DNA of 64,000 nt from Flavobacteriaceae bacterium. GTDB taxonomy: Bacteria > Bacteroidota > Bacteroidia > Flavobacteriales > Flavobacteriaceae. Both the position numbers and the translations under genes were made by a program. The notes below the pieces were generated by a model. The model saw nothing but the letters and a program-made list of their open reading frames with translations. It was not told the DNA's origin and made no database searches. Position 1 is the stretch's first letter. Each line of letters begins with the position of its first letter. Shown here piece after piece: positions 38,125 through 48,491 of this stretch. The stretch is taken from contig JAKITQ010000001.1 in assembly GCA_021647985.1 (NCBI GenBank), positions 62,001 to 126,000 on the forward strand, written 5' to 3'.

Positions 38125-39066
38125 CTAGATGTTATTTTTTTTAGCCATTTGTTTTTCTTTGTTTTTGTCTTGCAGTTTCAATAAGCTTGTATTTAACTCA
38201 AAACCTAGAAGTAAAATAATAGAATTTAACCAAATAAATAACATAATAACCAAGATGGTTCCAATTGAACCATACAATTGGTTGTATTGGGCAAATTTTT
38301 CAATGTAAATTTGAAATATTTTAAAATTGATAATAAAAAGAAGAATAGTGAAAATAGTTCCTGGAGAAAAAAATGAAGTTTTCTTTCCTTCTCGGGTACC
38401 AAAATAATACAGTAGTGAAATAGCAACAAATACCATCAATAATAAAATGGTACCTTGAATAATTCCTATCCAAAATGAAACATCACCAACAATACCTTGC
38501 CGGCTTAAAGAATTAATAAAGAATTCTAAAAAAATAATCACACCAACCGTTAATAATAATAAAAAGGCCAAAACTAGCGACATGATTAAAGAGACAATAT
38601 ATTGTCTCATTACGGTACGGGTTTCAATATTGTGATAGGTAAATTCAAAACCACTTAAAATCGCATTAACCCCATTGGTCATTAAAAATATAGAAAGAAT
38701 AAAACCAAAGGAAAGTAACTCTCCATATTTATTGTTTGCAATATCATTAAGTACATAAGAAACCGCATCACTCGATTCTTTCGAGGGCATTACTTTAAAA
38801 ATAAATGACATGAAATCATCTTGAAACCCGTCTATGGGCACAAACGGAATTAGCGTAAGTACAAAAAGAGCGAAAGGAAACAGGGCGATAAAGAAACTAA
38901 ATGCGATACTACCGGCACGAGAGGTTAAGGCTCCTTTAATAATTCCAGAAATATACATTTCAAGTAAATTAAAAAGGTTCATACCTTCCAAACCAGGTAT
39001 TTTAATACTTTGAAAAAACCTTATAAACCATTTTATAAAAGGTATTTTAAGTAATCTAACTTGCAT
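38125..39066 (-). CDS. YihY/BrkB-family membrane protein
   Basis: The 313-residue inner-membrane protein has six hydrophobic segments. The family opening GALTSRAGSIAFSFFIALFPFALFVLT lies at about residues 40-66, and GTILVIMLFIWLNSIILLLGFELN is at the C-terminal helix. This is the YihY/BrkB (formerly annotated RNase BN) family. Its transport or envelope role is not settled. A short basic tail (KNKEKQMAKKNN) follows the last helix. It is a single gene. Downstream of it is the repeat-containing gap before the TonB receptor operon. Confidence 0.9.
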   Translation of the reverse strand: MQVRLLKIPFIKWFIRFFQSIKIPGLEGMNLFNLLEMYISGIIKGALTSRAGSIAFSFFIALFPFALFVLTLIPFVPIDGFQDDFMSFIFKVMPSKESSDAVSYVLNDIANNKYGELLSFGFILSIFLMTNGVNAILSGFEFTYHNIETRTVMRQYIVSLIMSLVLAFLLLLTVGVIIFLEFFINSLSRQGIVGDVSFWIGIIQGTILLLMVFVAISLLYYFGTREGKKTSFFSPGTIFTILLFIINFKIFQIYIEKFAQYNQLYGSIGTILVIMLFIWLNSIILLLGFELNTSLLKLQDKNKEKQMAKKNNI

Positions 39067-39245
39067 ATTTATTTTTAAAAATATTTAGTGCTTGGTCGAA
39101 AATAGGCGTATTTCACAAACCAATCTATTTTTGAGTGATTTTTTATTTTTATTAATTTTTAGATGCCGTAGTATCAAAAACTTAAGAAAGATGGAAAAGC
39201 GCCAAAAAGAAATGGTTTTAATTTTGATCTATTTCCGACCAGGCA

Positions 39246-39767
39246 CTATTTAGCATCAAATTGATCTTTCCATTTTCCTTGAACCTTTAAAACTTGTTCA
39301 ATAACATCTCTTACACAACCATTACCACCTTTTTTTTGAGAAATATAATTCGATATATTTTGTATTTCAGGTACGGCATCTTTTGGGCAGGCTGCCAACC
39401 CAGCCACTTGCATTACCGGATAATCTGGTATGTCATCACCCATATACAATACATTTTCTTTATCTATTTCATAACTATCTATAAATTCTTCGAAGGGTTC
39501 TAGTTTATTATGTGCACCTAAATAAATATCTGTAATACCCAAACCCTGTAAACGTGATTTTACGGCAGCATTTGTTCCACCTGATATGATACAAACCTTG
39601 TAGCCCATATCTACAGCCGTTTTTAAAGCATAGCCATCTTTTACGTTCATCTTTCTAATAAGTTCACCATTAGGGAAAATGGTTACCGTTCCGTCAGTTA
39701 ATACACCATCAACATCAAAAATAAAGGTGTTAATTTGTGGCATTAGTTCTTTATAACTTTTTTCCAT
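39246..39767 (-). CDS. kdsC: KdsC-type HAD phosphatase (KDO-8-phosphate phosphatase)
   Basis: The 173-residue HAD-superfamily enzyme has motif I FDVDGVLTDG (about 18-27), motif II IISGG (near 60) and motif IV GDDIPDYPVMQVAG (near 110). The absence of a cap domain and a length of about 170-190 are typical of KdsC, the tetrameric phosphatase that releases KDO from KDO-8-phosphate for lipopolysaccharide core synthesis in the cytoplasm. In flavobacteria this gene is commonly beside the DUF2520 gene, as here (88 bp downstream of it). A sialic acid-type phosphatase is the main alternative. Confidence 0.87.
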   Translation of the reverse strand: MEKSYKELMPQINTFIFDVDGVLTDGTVTIFPNGELIRKMNVKDGYALKTAVDMGYKVCIISGGTNAAVKSRLQGLGITDIYLGAHNKLEPFEEFIDSYEIDKENVLYMGDDIPDYPVMQVAGLAACPKDAVPEIQNISNYISQKKGGNGCVRDVIEQVLKVQGKWKDQFDAK

Positions 39768-39855
39768 GGTATATTTTTGTTTTTATGGATCAAAATATTT
39801 GATGCGTTAAAAATACTTAATCAAATGTAAAAAATTAATTGAATACAGTTAAGTA

Positions 39856-40605
39856 TCAATTATTATTAATAATTGATTCCGTAATTATATTGTAAATTTC
39901 TTTTTGTTCACCAGAAACTTGCTCTAAATGTTTTTTAATAATACTTTGATCGTTTCTTTTTGCTGGACCTGTTTGTGCTTGTTTTGGATCAATGTTTTGT
40001 ATTTTTTCAGCAGTTTCCTTAATTAAAGGTTTTAATATGTCAAATGAAATATTGTGCTCATCACAAATATCTTTGGCAATTTTAAACATATGATTACTAA
40101 AATTATTGGCAAATACTGCTGCAACATGAAGTTTTTCTCTTTGAAAAGAATCAATTTCATAAACATAATTACTTATTGATTTAGCAAAGCGTTCTAACAA
40201 ATCAAAATCTTTTTTATGCGCAACTTCAATATTAATTGCCACGGATTTGAAATCGACGGTTTGTTCTTTAGAAAAAGTTTGTAAAGGGTAAAAGACGCCT
40301 TTGTTATTCTCACATTGTAAAGCACTTAATGGCAAACTACCTGATGTATGCAATACCAAACCTTGTGTAAGGTTTAATTGTTTTGACAAAGATGTAACTG
40401 CATCATCATTAATTGCAATAATATAAATATCAGCAATTTTCAATTCGTTTAAGTCATCCGTTTTGGGTATATCAAGTTCAAAATATGCATCATTTTTATT
40501 ATTGCGCCTGTAATGTTGCACAAAATTAATATTAGAAGATAATTTAAAGGCTTTTGCCAAATGATAAGCTACATTGCCAGCGCCTAGTAAAACTACTTTA
40601 ATCAT
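39856..40605 (-). CDS. Rossmann-fold NAD(P)-binding protein with DUF2520 domain
   Basis: I choose the ATG at 40605 (MIKVVLLGAGNVAYHLAKAF), which puts the GxGxxA dinucleotide-binding motif at the N-terminus as in homologs; this gives 249 residues. The N-terminal Rossmann domain is followed by a helical DUF2520 domain containing HTSGSLPLSAL and FSNHMFKIAKDICDEHNI. It looks like a 6-phosphogluconate dehydrogenase-type fold, so a reductase of unknown substrate. It is upstream of kdsC and downstream of ppdK, with a terminator hairpin separating it from the latter. Confidence 0.82.
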   Translation of the reverse strand: MIKVVLLGAGNVAYHLAKAFKLSSNINFVQHYRRNNKNDAYFELDIPKTDDLNELKIADIYIIAINDDAVTSLSKQLNLTQGLVLHTSGSLPLSALQCENNKGVFYPLQTFSKEQTVDFKSVAINIEVAHKKDFDLLERFAKSISNYVYEIDSFQREKLHVAAVFANNFSNHMFKIAKDICDEHNISFDILKPLIKETAEKIQNIDPKQAQTGPAKRNDQSIIKKHLEQVSGEQKEIYNIITESIINNN

Positions 40606-40660
40606 AAAGCGAAGATAAGAAATACCAACTTTAAAATAAAATTGCAAACCATATTTTATA

Positions 40661-40692
40661 AAAAAAGAGGTAATTAAAATACCTCTTTTTTC
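40661..40692 (-). terminator. Terminator of ppdK
   Basis: AAAAAAGAGGTA-ATTAAAA-TACCTCTTTTTT forms an 11-12 bp stem, 12 bp past the ppdK stop. It is followed by a T run on the minus strand. Confidence 0.75.
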
Positions 40693-40703
40693 TTTGACCC
40701 CAT

Positions 40704-43442
40704 CTAATTAAATTTTAGATTCTTTTTAATTTCAGCCTGTGCAGAAGCAAGTCGTGCAATAGGCACTCGATATGGTGAACAACTAATATAATCCATTCCT
40801 GAATTGTAGAAAAATTCAATAGAATTTGGTTCGCCACCATGTTCGCCACAAATACCGATTTTTAATTTAGGATTTGTACTTCTCCCTTTATCAATTCCCA
40901 TTTTAACCAATTGACCAACACCTACTTCATCAATAACTTCAAAAGGGTCGACCTTTAAAATGCCTTTTTCAATATATATCGGTAAAAACTTACCGGCATC
41001 ATCTCTTGAATATCCAAAGGTCATTTGAGTGAGGTCATTCGTTCCAAATGAAAAGAATTCTGCCCTTTGTGCAATTAAATCGGCAGTAACCGCAGCTCTT
41101 GGAATTTCAATCATAGCACCAACTGAATATAAAATCATATCTTTTCTTTCCTCAAAAACTTTATTAGCTGTGGCACGAATTACATTTTCCTGTTCAACAA
41201 ATTCTCTTAAGGTACCAATTAAAGGAACCATAATCTCAGGGTTTGTTTTAATACCTTTTTCCTTTAAATTTAACGCAGCTTCAATAATTGCCCTTGTTTG
41301 CATTTCGGTAATTTCCGGATAGGTATTTCCTAACCTACAACCTCTGTGACCTAGCATAGGATTGAATTCTTCCAATTGAGCAACCTTATTTTTAACCGCT
41401 TCTAAAGAAATATGCATGTCTTCTGCAAGGTCTTTTTGAGTTGCCAATTGATGAGGAACAAATTCATGTAAAGGGGGATCTAATAAACGAATCGTTACAG
41501 GTAAACCTTCCATTGCTTCGAAAATACCTTCAAAATCACCTCTTTGCATAGGTAATAATTCCTCTAATGCTTGTTTTCGGCCTTTGATAGTTTCAGCCAA
41601 GATCATCTCACGCATGGCTTTAATCCGATTGGTATCAAAGAACATGTGTTCTGTTCTTGTCAATCCAATGCCTTGCGCACCAAAGTTTTTAGCAATTTTT
41701 GCATCTTTAGGACTATCGGCATTAGTTCTCACTTTCATGGAAGCATATTTATTTGATAAGTTCATGATCTTTTCAAATTCATCACTTAATTCTGGCTCAA
41801 TAGTTGCTACCTTTCCTTCAATTATATTTCCAACACTACCATTTAAAGAGATCCAGTCACCTTCGTGATATTTTTTGCCATCGACAATCATGGTTCTTGT
41901 TTTATAATTTATTCGAAGTGATCCGGCACCCGAAATACAACATTTGCCAATTCCACGTGCAACAACAGCCGCATGGGAGGTCATACCACCACGAGCAGTT
42001 AAAATACCTTTGGCAATATGCATGCCTTCAAGATCTTCCGGAGAGGTCTCTATTCGAGTTAAAATAGAATATTTATATTTATTAGCTTCATCGGCAAAGA
42101 AAACTAATTGACCAGTTGCTGCACCTGGTGACGCAGGTAACCCCTGAGCAATTATAGTTGCTTTTTTTAACGCTTTCGGATCGAAAATAGGATGTAATAA
42201 TTCATCTAACTTATTAGGTTCTATACGCAATAATGCTTCTTCTTCATTGATAGATCCATCCTCTAATAATTCAATGGCAATTTTAACCATTGCCGCACCT
42301 GTACGTTTACCATTTCTGGTTTGTAATATCCAGAGTTTTCCTTCTTGCATGGTAAACTCCATATCTTGCATATCCCGATAGTGTTTTTCAAGTTTATCTT
42401 GATATTCATTTAGTTCATTAAAAATGGAAGGCATTAACTCTTCTAAGGAAGGATATTTTTCTATTCTAAGCGCTTCATCTATTTTAGCCAATTCAGCCCA
42501 GCGTTTAGACCCTATTTTTGTGATTTGTTGTGGAGTTCTAACACCAGCTACCACATCTTCACCCTGTGCATTAATCAAATATTCTCCATTGAATATATTT
42601 TCACCAGTTCCGGCATCTCGGGTAAAACATACACCGGTACCAGAATTGGTTCCCATGTTCCCATAAACCATGGCTTGTACATTTACTGCCGTTCCCCAAT
42701 GAGCAGGGTAACCATGCATATTTCTGTAATAGATTGCTCTATTGCCATTCCAACTGTCAAACACAGCTGTTACAGCACCCCAGAGTTGATCCCATGGGTC
42801 TGTTGGAAAATCATGCCCCGTACGCTTTTTTACAGCATCCTTAAAATCATAAACCAAATCTTGAAGGTCTTGAATAGTGAATTCTGTATCCAATTCAATT
42901 TTTCTTTTTTCTTTAAGATTCTCCATTATTTCCTCAAATGGATCGATATCATCTTTTGTTTCGGGTTTCATACCCAATACTACACTGCCATACATTTGAA
43001 TAAATCTGCGGTAGGAATCCCAGGCAAAACTTTTATTATTCGTTTTGCGTGATAAACCTAAAACAATCTCATGGTTTAATCCAAGATTTAAAACAGTATC
43101 CATCATTCCAGGCATGGATACTCGAGCTCCTGATCGAATTGAGATTAATAATGGATTGTCTTTATCTCCAAATTTTGAGCCCATTATATTTTCAATGTTT
43201 TCTATGGCTTTTTTAACATCTTCTTTTATTAGTTCAATTACGGCATCTTTTCCAAGTTCATTATAAGTGGTGCAAACCTCAGTAGTTATAGTAAACCCAG
43301 GAGGTACCGGTATACCTAATGAACTCATTTCAGCCAAATTAGCCCCTTTACCGCCCAATAGATTTTTCATTTGACTGCTGCCGTCAGCCGTTTTGTTACC
43401 GAATTTGAATACACTTGCTTTCATTTCTTGTAATAGTTCCAT
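40704..43442 (-). CDS. ppdK: Pyruvate, phosphate dikinase
   Basis: The 912-residue enzyme interconverts pyruvate, ATP and phosphate with PEP, AMP and pyrophosphate. The N-terminal ATP-grasp domain shows KNLLGGKGANLAEMSSLGIP and GMMDTVLNLGLN. The swivelling phosphohistidine domain has the catalytic histidine in TARGGMTSHAAVVARG (near 490). The C-terminal PEP/pyruvate barrel has GIGLTRTEHMFF, MLGHRGCRLG and GICGEHGGEPNS. All are typical of PpdK. A second ATG six codons in (43424) is equally plausible as a start. It is a single gene. An imperfect FNR-like word (ATGACTTAAATCAT) lies about 160 bp upstream. It supports reversible glycolysis. Confidence 0.95.
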   Translation of the reverse strand: MELLQEMKASVFKFGNKTADGSSQMKNLLGGKGANLAEMSSLGIPVPPGFTITTEVCTTYNELGKDAVIELIKEDVKKAIENIENIMGSKFGDKDNPLLISIRSGARVSMPGMMDTVLNLGLNHEIVLGLSRKTNNKSFAWDSYRRFIQMYGSVVLGMKPETKDDIDPFEEIMENLKEKRKIELDTEFTIQDLQDLVYDFKDAVKKRTGHDFPTDPWDQLWGAVTAVFDSWNGNRAIYYRNMHGYPAHWGTAVNVQAMVYGNMGTNSGTGVCFTRDAGTGENIFNGEYLINAQGEDVVAGVRTPQQITKIGSKRWAELAKIDEALRIEKYPSLEELMPSIFNELNEYQDKLEKHYRDMQDMEFTMQEGKLWILQTRNGKRTGAAMVKIAIELLEDGSINEEEALLRIEPNKLDELLHPIFDPKALKKATIIAQGLPASPGAATGQLVFFADEANKYKYSILTRIETSPEDLEGMHIAKGILTARGGMTSHAAVVARGIGKCCISGAGSLRINYKTRTMIVDGKKYHEGDWISLNGSVGNIIEGKVATIEPELSDEFEKIMNLSNKYASMKVRTNADSPKDAKIAKNFGAQGIGLTRTEHMFFDTNRIKAMREMILAETIKGRKQALEELLPMQRGDFEGIFEAMEGLPVTIRLLDPPLHEFVPHQLATQKDLAEDMHISLEAVKNKVAQLEEFNPMLGHRGCRLGNTYPEITEMQTRAIIEAALNLKEKGIKTNPEIMVPLIGTLREFVEQENVIRATANKVFEERKDMILYSVGAMIEIPRAAVTADLIAQRAEFFSFGTNDLTQMTFGYSRDDAGKFLPIYIEKGILKVDPFEVIDEVGVGQLVKMGIDKGRSTNPKLKIGICGEHGGEPNSIEFFYNSGMDYISCSPYRVPIARLASAQAEIKKNLKFN

Positions 43443-43858
43443 TTTACCAATAATTTAAAAAGGTTAAACTTAAAATCTAACAAGAGCCGTATAAATCGAT
43501 TAATTTGTATTTTTTATCACTTCTAAATTGCGGTTTAGGGGATCAGCGTTAAATAAGAAATATGTAAGTAGTAAATTTAATAATTTTTAAACTGATTAGT
43601 AATGACTTAAATCATTAAATGGAAATAAATGATATTCCTTTTTTTAATGGAAAAACGAATATTTAAGTGTTAGGATTAAGTGGCTAAAGAAACAATTACC
43701 AAAAGGGCAAAGGCTAACAACTAACAACTATAAAGCACCAATTAACAAAATGCAAATTCCAATTAGTTGCTACCAGATACCTGCTGCTAAATTCTAATAA
43801 CAAAAGCCAAAAGCATTTAATCATCAAATACACGTTATAAGTATATTATATCACAATA
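43443..43858. other. 416-bp intergenic region upstream of ppdK
   Basis: No ORF. It contains TAATGACTTAAATCATTA (43601-43618), a near-palindrome with one mismatch pair that resembles the FNR-like sites elsewhere in the window, and short tandem words (AACAACTAACAACTA) near 43715. No terminator for the tolC-like gene, which ends at 43859, was recognised. Confidence 0.4.
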
Positions 43859-45187
43859 CTAATAATCTGCACCCAGCACTTTACCACTTAATTGCAATAA
43901 TTTTAATTCAGCAATTTTGGCAGTATATTTCGCTTGATTGTAATTGTTTACTGCATTTAATAAGTTGACTTGTGCCAATCTAAACTCTACAGAAATGATT
44001 TGACCGAGTTTAAACTGTTCTTCACTTCTTGAAAAATTTCTTTTATTCGTGTCAACATTTTTTTGCTCTGCCTGTAAAATAAAAAGAGAATTTTGATAAG
44101 TTTCCCATGCATTGGCAACGTTGCGTTCTAAGTCTAATGCAATTTGATCTTTTTGTATTTCACGATTATCTATCGCAATTTTAGCATTATCAACCCTGTT
44201 TTTAGTGGCTCCACCATCAAATATATTCCACGATAAATTAAGACCCGTATTTATTCCTGTAGAGTATTGTGCTGTTAAAGAAAACGGATTGCTAGTATTT
44301 GAATTTATATTTAAATTATTCCAGCCATAAGAACCGTTAACTCCAATAATTGGCATCCAGCCTGATTTGCTTATTCGCAGATCAAAATTACTCATTGTAA
44401 TATTTTTTTCTGCTTGTAATAATACTGTGTTATTTATTTTAGCCGAATTTAATAGATTATTATAAGTTAAATGAATATCATAATTTACAGTGGTATCTAC
44501 CTTGAAATCAGCTGTAATTTCTCTTCCTAAAATTACATTTAGATCCCTTTTCGCATTGCTTAACTCTCTGCTAATAGTCAATAAGGCAATACTGTCATTG
44601 TTCATGTTTACTTCTGAATTCAACACGTCCAATTGGGTGTTTTGACCAAATTCATAATTGTATTGTTCACGTAAGGATCTATCTTTAGAAATGGATAATG
44701 ACTGTTCTTGATTGATCTTATTCTCCGTTAACATCGCAACATCATAATAAGATGCTAATAATTGCAGAAGTGTAGCTTCTATTACCTGACGAGCCTGTAT
44801 TTCAGATAAATTATATAGTTCTTGTAATTTTTTATAATTGTACCTTCTGCCCAAACCGTCAAATAACACATAATTTACACCAACAGAAGCACTGTAAAAT
44901 TTAGTTTGTGAAGAATTACTTTGTACACTACCATCTTCAAACGTATTTTCATTGCTTTTGTCTTGGTAATTGCCGCCACCGTTGGCACTTACTGTTGGTA
45001 AATACCCACTATTATAAATGCTAGAGTTATTTTTTGCAGCTTCAACATTGTTATTTACAACCAAAATATCAAAATTGTTTTTTAATGCCATGTTCACCGC
45101 ATCTTGCTTTGATAAAATTTTTTGAGAAAATCCTAAAATTGAATTTAGTAATAACCCAATTAGAAATATTTTATTTGTGTGTGTCAT
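43859..45187 (-). CDS. TolC-family outer-membrane efflux channel
   Basis: The 442-residue protein has a signal peptide (IFLIGLLLNSILGFSQ) and two copies of the outer-membrane efflux protein repeat. These show as long helical stretches with the strand NSSIYNSGYLPTVSANGGGNYQ in the first half and its counterpart ISKSGWMPIIGVNGSYGWNN in the second. It forms the trimeric tunnel that carries substrates across periplasm and outer membrane. Its start overlaps the end of the RND permease gene by 17 bp, and it is the last gene of the MarR-MFP-RND-OMF operon. Confidence 0.92.
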   Translation of the reverse strand: MTHTNKIFLIGLLLNSILGFSQKILSKQDAVNMALKNNFDILVVNNNVEAAKNNSSIYNSGYLPTVSANGGGNYQDKSNENTFEDGSVQSNSSQTKFYSASVGVNYVLFDGLGRRYNYKKLQELYNLSEIQARQVIEATLLQLLASYYDVAMLTENKINQEQSLSISKDRSLREQYNYEFGQNTQLDVLNSEVNMNNDSIALLTISRELSNAKRDLNVILGREITADFKVDTTVNYDIHLTYNNLLNSAKINNTVLLQAEKNITMSNFDLRISKSGWMPIIGVNGSYGWNNLNINSNTSNPFSLTAQYSTGINTGLNLSWNIFDGGATKNRVDNAKIAIDNREIQKDQIALDLERNVANAWETYQNSLFILQAEQKNVDTNKRNFSRSEEQFKLGQIISVEFRLAQVNLLNAVNNYNQAKYTAKIAELKLLQLSGKVLGADY

Positions 45188-48100
45188 TTTCTACTTTTAA
45201 TTCTTTTATTGCTCTTGTAACTTCTTCTTTGCTAACTTCTTTACCGGTAATGTACCACTTGATAAACACTGTAATAGAGTTAGTTACTGATAGTAATAGT
45301 GGAAGCATTAGTAAGGTTAAAAATGTAGCAATTACAATACCATAAGAAATGGAAATTGCCATGGGTTTTAAAAATTGTGCCTGCCTACTTTTCTCTAATA
45401 ATAAAGGGGCTAATCCGGCAACGGTTGTTAAAGTGGTTAAAAATATAGCTCTGAATCTCGACACTCCTGCTTTCACTAGCGCATCGTCAAATTTCATACC
45501 TTCTTTTAAGTAACTGTTAAACTTACCTACTAGTACCAGGCCATCATTAACCATAATACCTATTAAGGCTATTATACCTAACCATGACAAAATGTTAATT
45601 GAAAAACCATGAATATAATGCCCCCAAATAATTCCTATCAAACTAAAAGGTATCATAAGCAAGAGAAGTAATGGCTGACTATACGATCTAAATGTAAAGG
45701 CTATTACCAAATAAATAAGTAATAAAACGATTAAACCAACCGTATTTACGGAGTTCTTCGTTTTATTAGCTTCGCGATTCTGACCTTCATAACTAACAGT
45801 TACTGTTGGATATTTTGATAAAATATTGGGCATTATATTATTTTGAATATTTTCCATAACTGCAACTTCACTATCATCAGGAGATTTTAAATCGGCTGTG
45901 ATCTGAATTTCTCTTTGCCCATTCAAATGGTTGATAGCCACATCACCACGAGCAATTTCATAGTCTGCAATTTCAGAAAAGGGTATCTTATTACCGTTTT
46001 GTGTGGTAATCCACATATCATCTAAATGTTTTATAGATGATCGGTTTTTTTTATGATATCTAACCCATACTTTGATCTCGTCCTGACCGCGTTGAAAGCG
46101 TTGCGCCTGAAACCCAAAAAACCCATATCTTACCTGATTCATAACCGATTGCAGGTTTAGGCCAAGTATATATGCATCATCTTTTAATTTAATGCGTATT
46201 TCTTTGATGCCAGCAGGGTCATTATCTGCTATATCTTTAAGGATTGGGTTGGTTAACAAATGATCTTTTAATTCTTTTTTCGCAGCTTTTAATTCGCTTA
46301 TATTATTCCCCAAAAGGGAAACCGCTACCGGGCTGCCACCAAAATTAGAACCAGAACCAAAGGTTAAACTTTCAATACCGTAAAATGATCCGGCTTTATC
46401 ACGAATGGCATTGGTTATTTCAAAGGAAGCGAAATCTCTTGATTCACCTGGTAATAAATTTACTGTTAAAGTAGCCTTATTGGTACCTGGTCCAATCCGT
46501 TTGATTACATTTTGAACCACGGATGCATTGCCCGTTTGTTTTTTCGTAAATTCTTTATCCACCAACCAGGTTGCTTCTTCAATTTTCGAAATAATGGAAT
46601 CGGTTATTCTTTCATTGGTGCCCTGAGGCATGGTTAAGGTAATAGCAATTCTATCACTTGCCATTCTTGGAAAAAATGATGTACGAACAACACCACTTGT
46701 AATGCCACCAATAGAAAAAATCAACAAAGCAATTGGAATGGCAAACCCTAAGAATTTATTTTTTAAGAAAAACCTTAAATAAGGAGCATATAAACGGTCA
46801 CGCACATAAGTAAGTTTGTTATCGGCTTTTTGATTGATTTTTGAAAATACTTTAAATAAACCCGTTGGTGCTTTCTTTTTTTTGATCAAAGCCTTTGAAT
46901 GTGCGATATGTGCAGGTAATATAATCAATGCTTCAATAAGTGAAACCGCTAGGGTTAATATCACCACAGTAGATACTTCTTTAAAAAAGTCGCCCATTCT
47001 ACCATCTAAAAAATAAAAGGTTGAAAAAGCGATCATGGTAGTTAAAATGGCAGATACAATTGGCGGAATAACTTCTAAAGTACCGTCAATTGCCGCATTT
47101 ATTGGGTTTTTACCTTTTTCATAATGTTGGTATATATTTTCACCAATCACAATACCATCATCTACCAAAATACCAATAACGATAATCATTCCAAAAAGCG
47201 ACAGTATATTAATGGTAACGCCTAATTGTGCCGCAAAAATAAACATACCAAAAAATGCGATAGGTAGTCCGGCGGCAACCCAAAACGCAAGTCTTACGTT
47301 TAAGAATAAGGCCAAAAAGAACAATACCAAAAGCATTCCTATGATCGCGTTTTCGGTTAATAATTTTGTTCTTTGGGTTAAAGTAATCGATCTATCACTA
47401 GCAATATTTATGGTTACATTATCATGCTGTTCATTAAATTTTGCTATATATGTTTTAATGTCGGTTGCTGATAAGATCATATCTTCATTGTTTGTATTAT
47501 TTACCTGAATATTGATTGCAATTTCACCGTTATAATAAATTCTATCTGGGTTTTCGTTCCAAATATCTTTAACATCTGCAACATCTTTTAAATAAATAAT
47601 ATTTCCTGATCTATCTGCTTTTACAATGATAAAGCTCAGTTCATCAGCATAATACTGACGATTTTTAGCTCTTATCAAATAATCTTCAGCTTCTGTTTTG
47701 ATATTACCACCTGTAATTAATAGATTGGATTGTCTAACAGCTTCGGCAACATCTGTAAAAGTTAAATTATAAGCTCTCAAATCTATTTCTCGAACAGCGA
47801 TCTCAATTTCTTCCAAAGGAAATCCGGTTAAAAAAACCTGTGAGATACCAGAAATACCTCTTAAATCATTTTCAATATTTCGTGCATATTGTTTTAAAGT
47901 TGTTAAAGAAATATTTTTTCCACTTAAAGTAAAACTAACTGTAGGTGTCGTATTTTCAACTTTGGCTATTACCGCAGGTTCCATACCAGTAGGAAATGAA
48001 GGTACTCTGTCAACCGCATTTTTTACCTCAGCTAAAACTACATTTATATTTTTATCATTTTCAATTTCAACATTGATGGATGCCGAATTTTCTCGGGATA

Positions 48101-48350
48101 CAGAAGTTACCCTGTCAATACCAACAACTCCTTTTAAGTTATCTTCAATTTTTAAAACAATACCTTCTTCCATTTCCTCTGGTGAGGCTCCTGGATAAAA
48201 AAGACTAATGGTTATATTCTTGGAGTCCGTCAAAGGAAAAAAAGAAGATTTCATTGATTTGGCACCAATTACTCCGAAAACGATAAATGCTAGTATAAAA
48301 ATATTAACCGCAACGGGATACTTTATAAAGTAGGTAATGACTTTTCTCAT
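45171..48350 (-). CDS. RND efflux permease (AcrB/MdtBC-like)
   Basis: The 1059-residue inner-membrane pump has the two-fold RND arrangement: one helix, a large periplasmic loop, then helix bundles, repeated. The charged TM4 pair is visible in GILVDDGIVIGENI (near 400), and the second-half counterpart is GIMVNDGLVLVGKF. FYPGASPEEMEEGIV and LPAHIAHSK match the proton-driven AcrB/CzcA superfamily. It should export hydrophobic drugs or bile-like compounds rather than metals, since no CzcA-type metal motif was noted. It is 141 bp downstream of the adaptor gene and overlaps the channel gene. Confidence 0.92.
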   Translation of the reverse strand: MRKVITYFIKYPVAVNIFILAFIVFGVIGAKSMKSSFFPLTDSKNITISLFYPGASPEEMEEGIVLKIEDNLKGVVGIDRVTSVSRENSASINVEIENDKNINVVLAEVKNAVDRVPSFPTGMEPAVIAKVENTTPTVSFTLSGKNISLTTLKQYARNIENDLRGISGISQVFLTGFPLEEIEIAVREIDLRAYNLTFTDVAEAVRQSNLLITGGNIKTEAEDYLIRAKNRQYYADELSFIIVKADRSGNIIYLKDVADVKDIWNENPDRIYYNGEIAINIQVNNTNNEDMILSATDIKTYIAKFNEQHDNVTINIASDRSITLTQRTKLLTENAIIGMLLVLFFLALFLNVRLAFWVAAGLPIAFFGMFIFAAQLGVTINILSLFGMIIVIGILVDDGIVIGENIYQHYEKGKNPINAAIDGTLEVIPPIVSAILTTMIAFSTFYFLDGRMGDFFKEVSTVVILTLAVSLIEALIILPAHIAHSKALIKKKKAPTGLFKVFSKINQKADNKLTYVRDRLYAPYLRFFLKNKFLGFAIPIALLIFSIGGITSGVVRTSFFPRMASDRIAITLTMPQGTNERITDSIISKIEEATWLVDKEFTKKQTGNASVVQNVIKRIGPGTNKATLTVNLLPGESRDFASFEITNAIRDKAGSFYGIESLTFGSGSNFGGSPVAVSLLGNNISELKAAKKELKDHLLTNPILKDIADNDPAGIKEIRIKLKDDAYILGLNLQSVMNQVRYGFFGFQAQRFQRGQDEIKVWVRYHKKNRSSIKHLDDMWITTQNGNKIPFSEIADYEIARGDVAINHLNGQREIQITADLKSPDDSEVAVMENIQNNIMPNILSKYPTVTVSYEGQNREANKTKNSVNTVGLIVLLLIYLVIAFTFRSYSQPLLLLLMIPFSLIGIIWGHYIHGFSINILSWLGIIALIGIMVNDGLVLVGKFNSYLKEGMKFDDALVKAGVSRFRAIFLTTLTTVAGLAPLLLEKSRQAQFLKPMAISISYGIVIATFLTLLMLPLLLSVTNSITVFIKWYITGKEVSKEEVTRAIKELKVENDTHK

Positions 48351-48491
48351 TTGCTAGTGGTTTATTAAAATCGAATTTGTCTAAACGTATTGTTTTCAAT
48401 GCATCATTGCAATACTTAATAGATATTTAAAAAGCGTGAAATTCTTATAGAAGTTTTGTTTATCATCATGCTATTTGCTTAAAATTTATAT

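Noticed and set aside
42525-43052. 175-aa plus-strand ORF opposite ppdK
   Set aside because: Antisense shadow of ppdK, which is intact and strongly conserved on the other strand.
43603-43614. TGAC-TTAA-ATCA upstream of ppdK as a fifth FNR-like site
   Set aside because: One arm has a mismatch and the site is about 160 bp from the start codon, twice as far as the other four; kept only as a remark.
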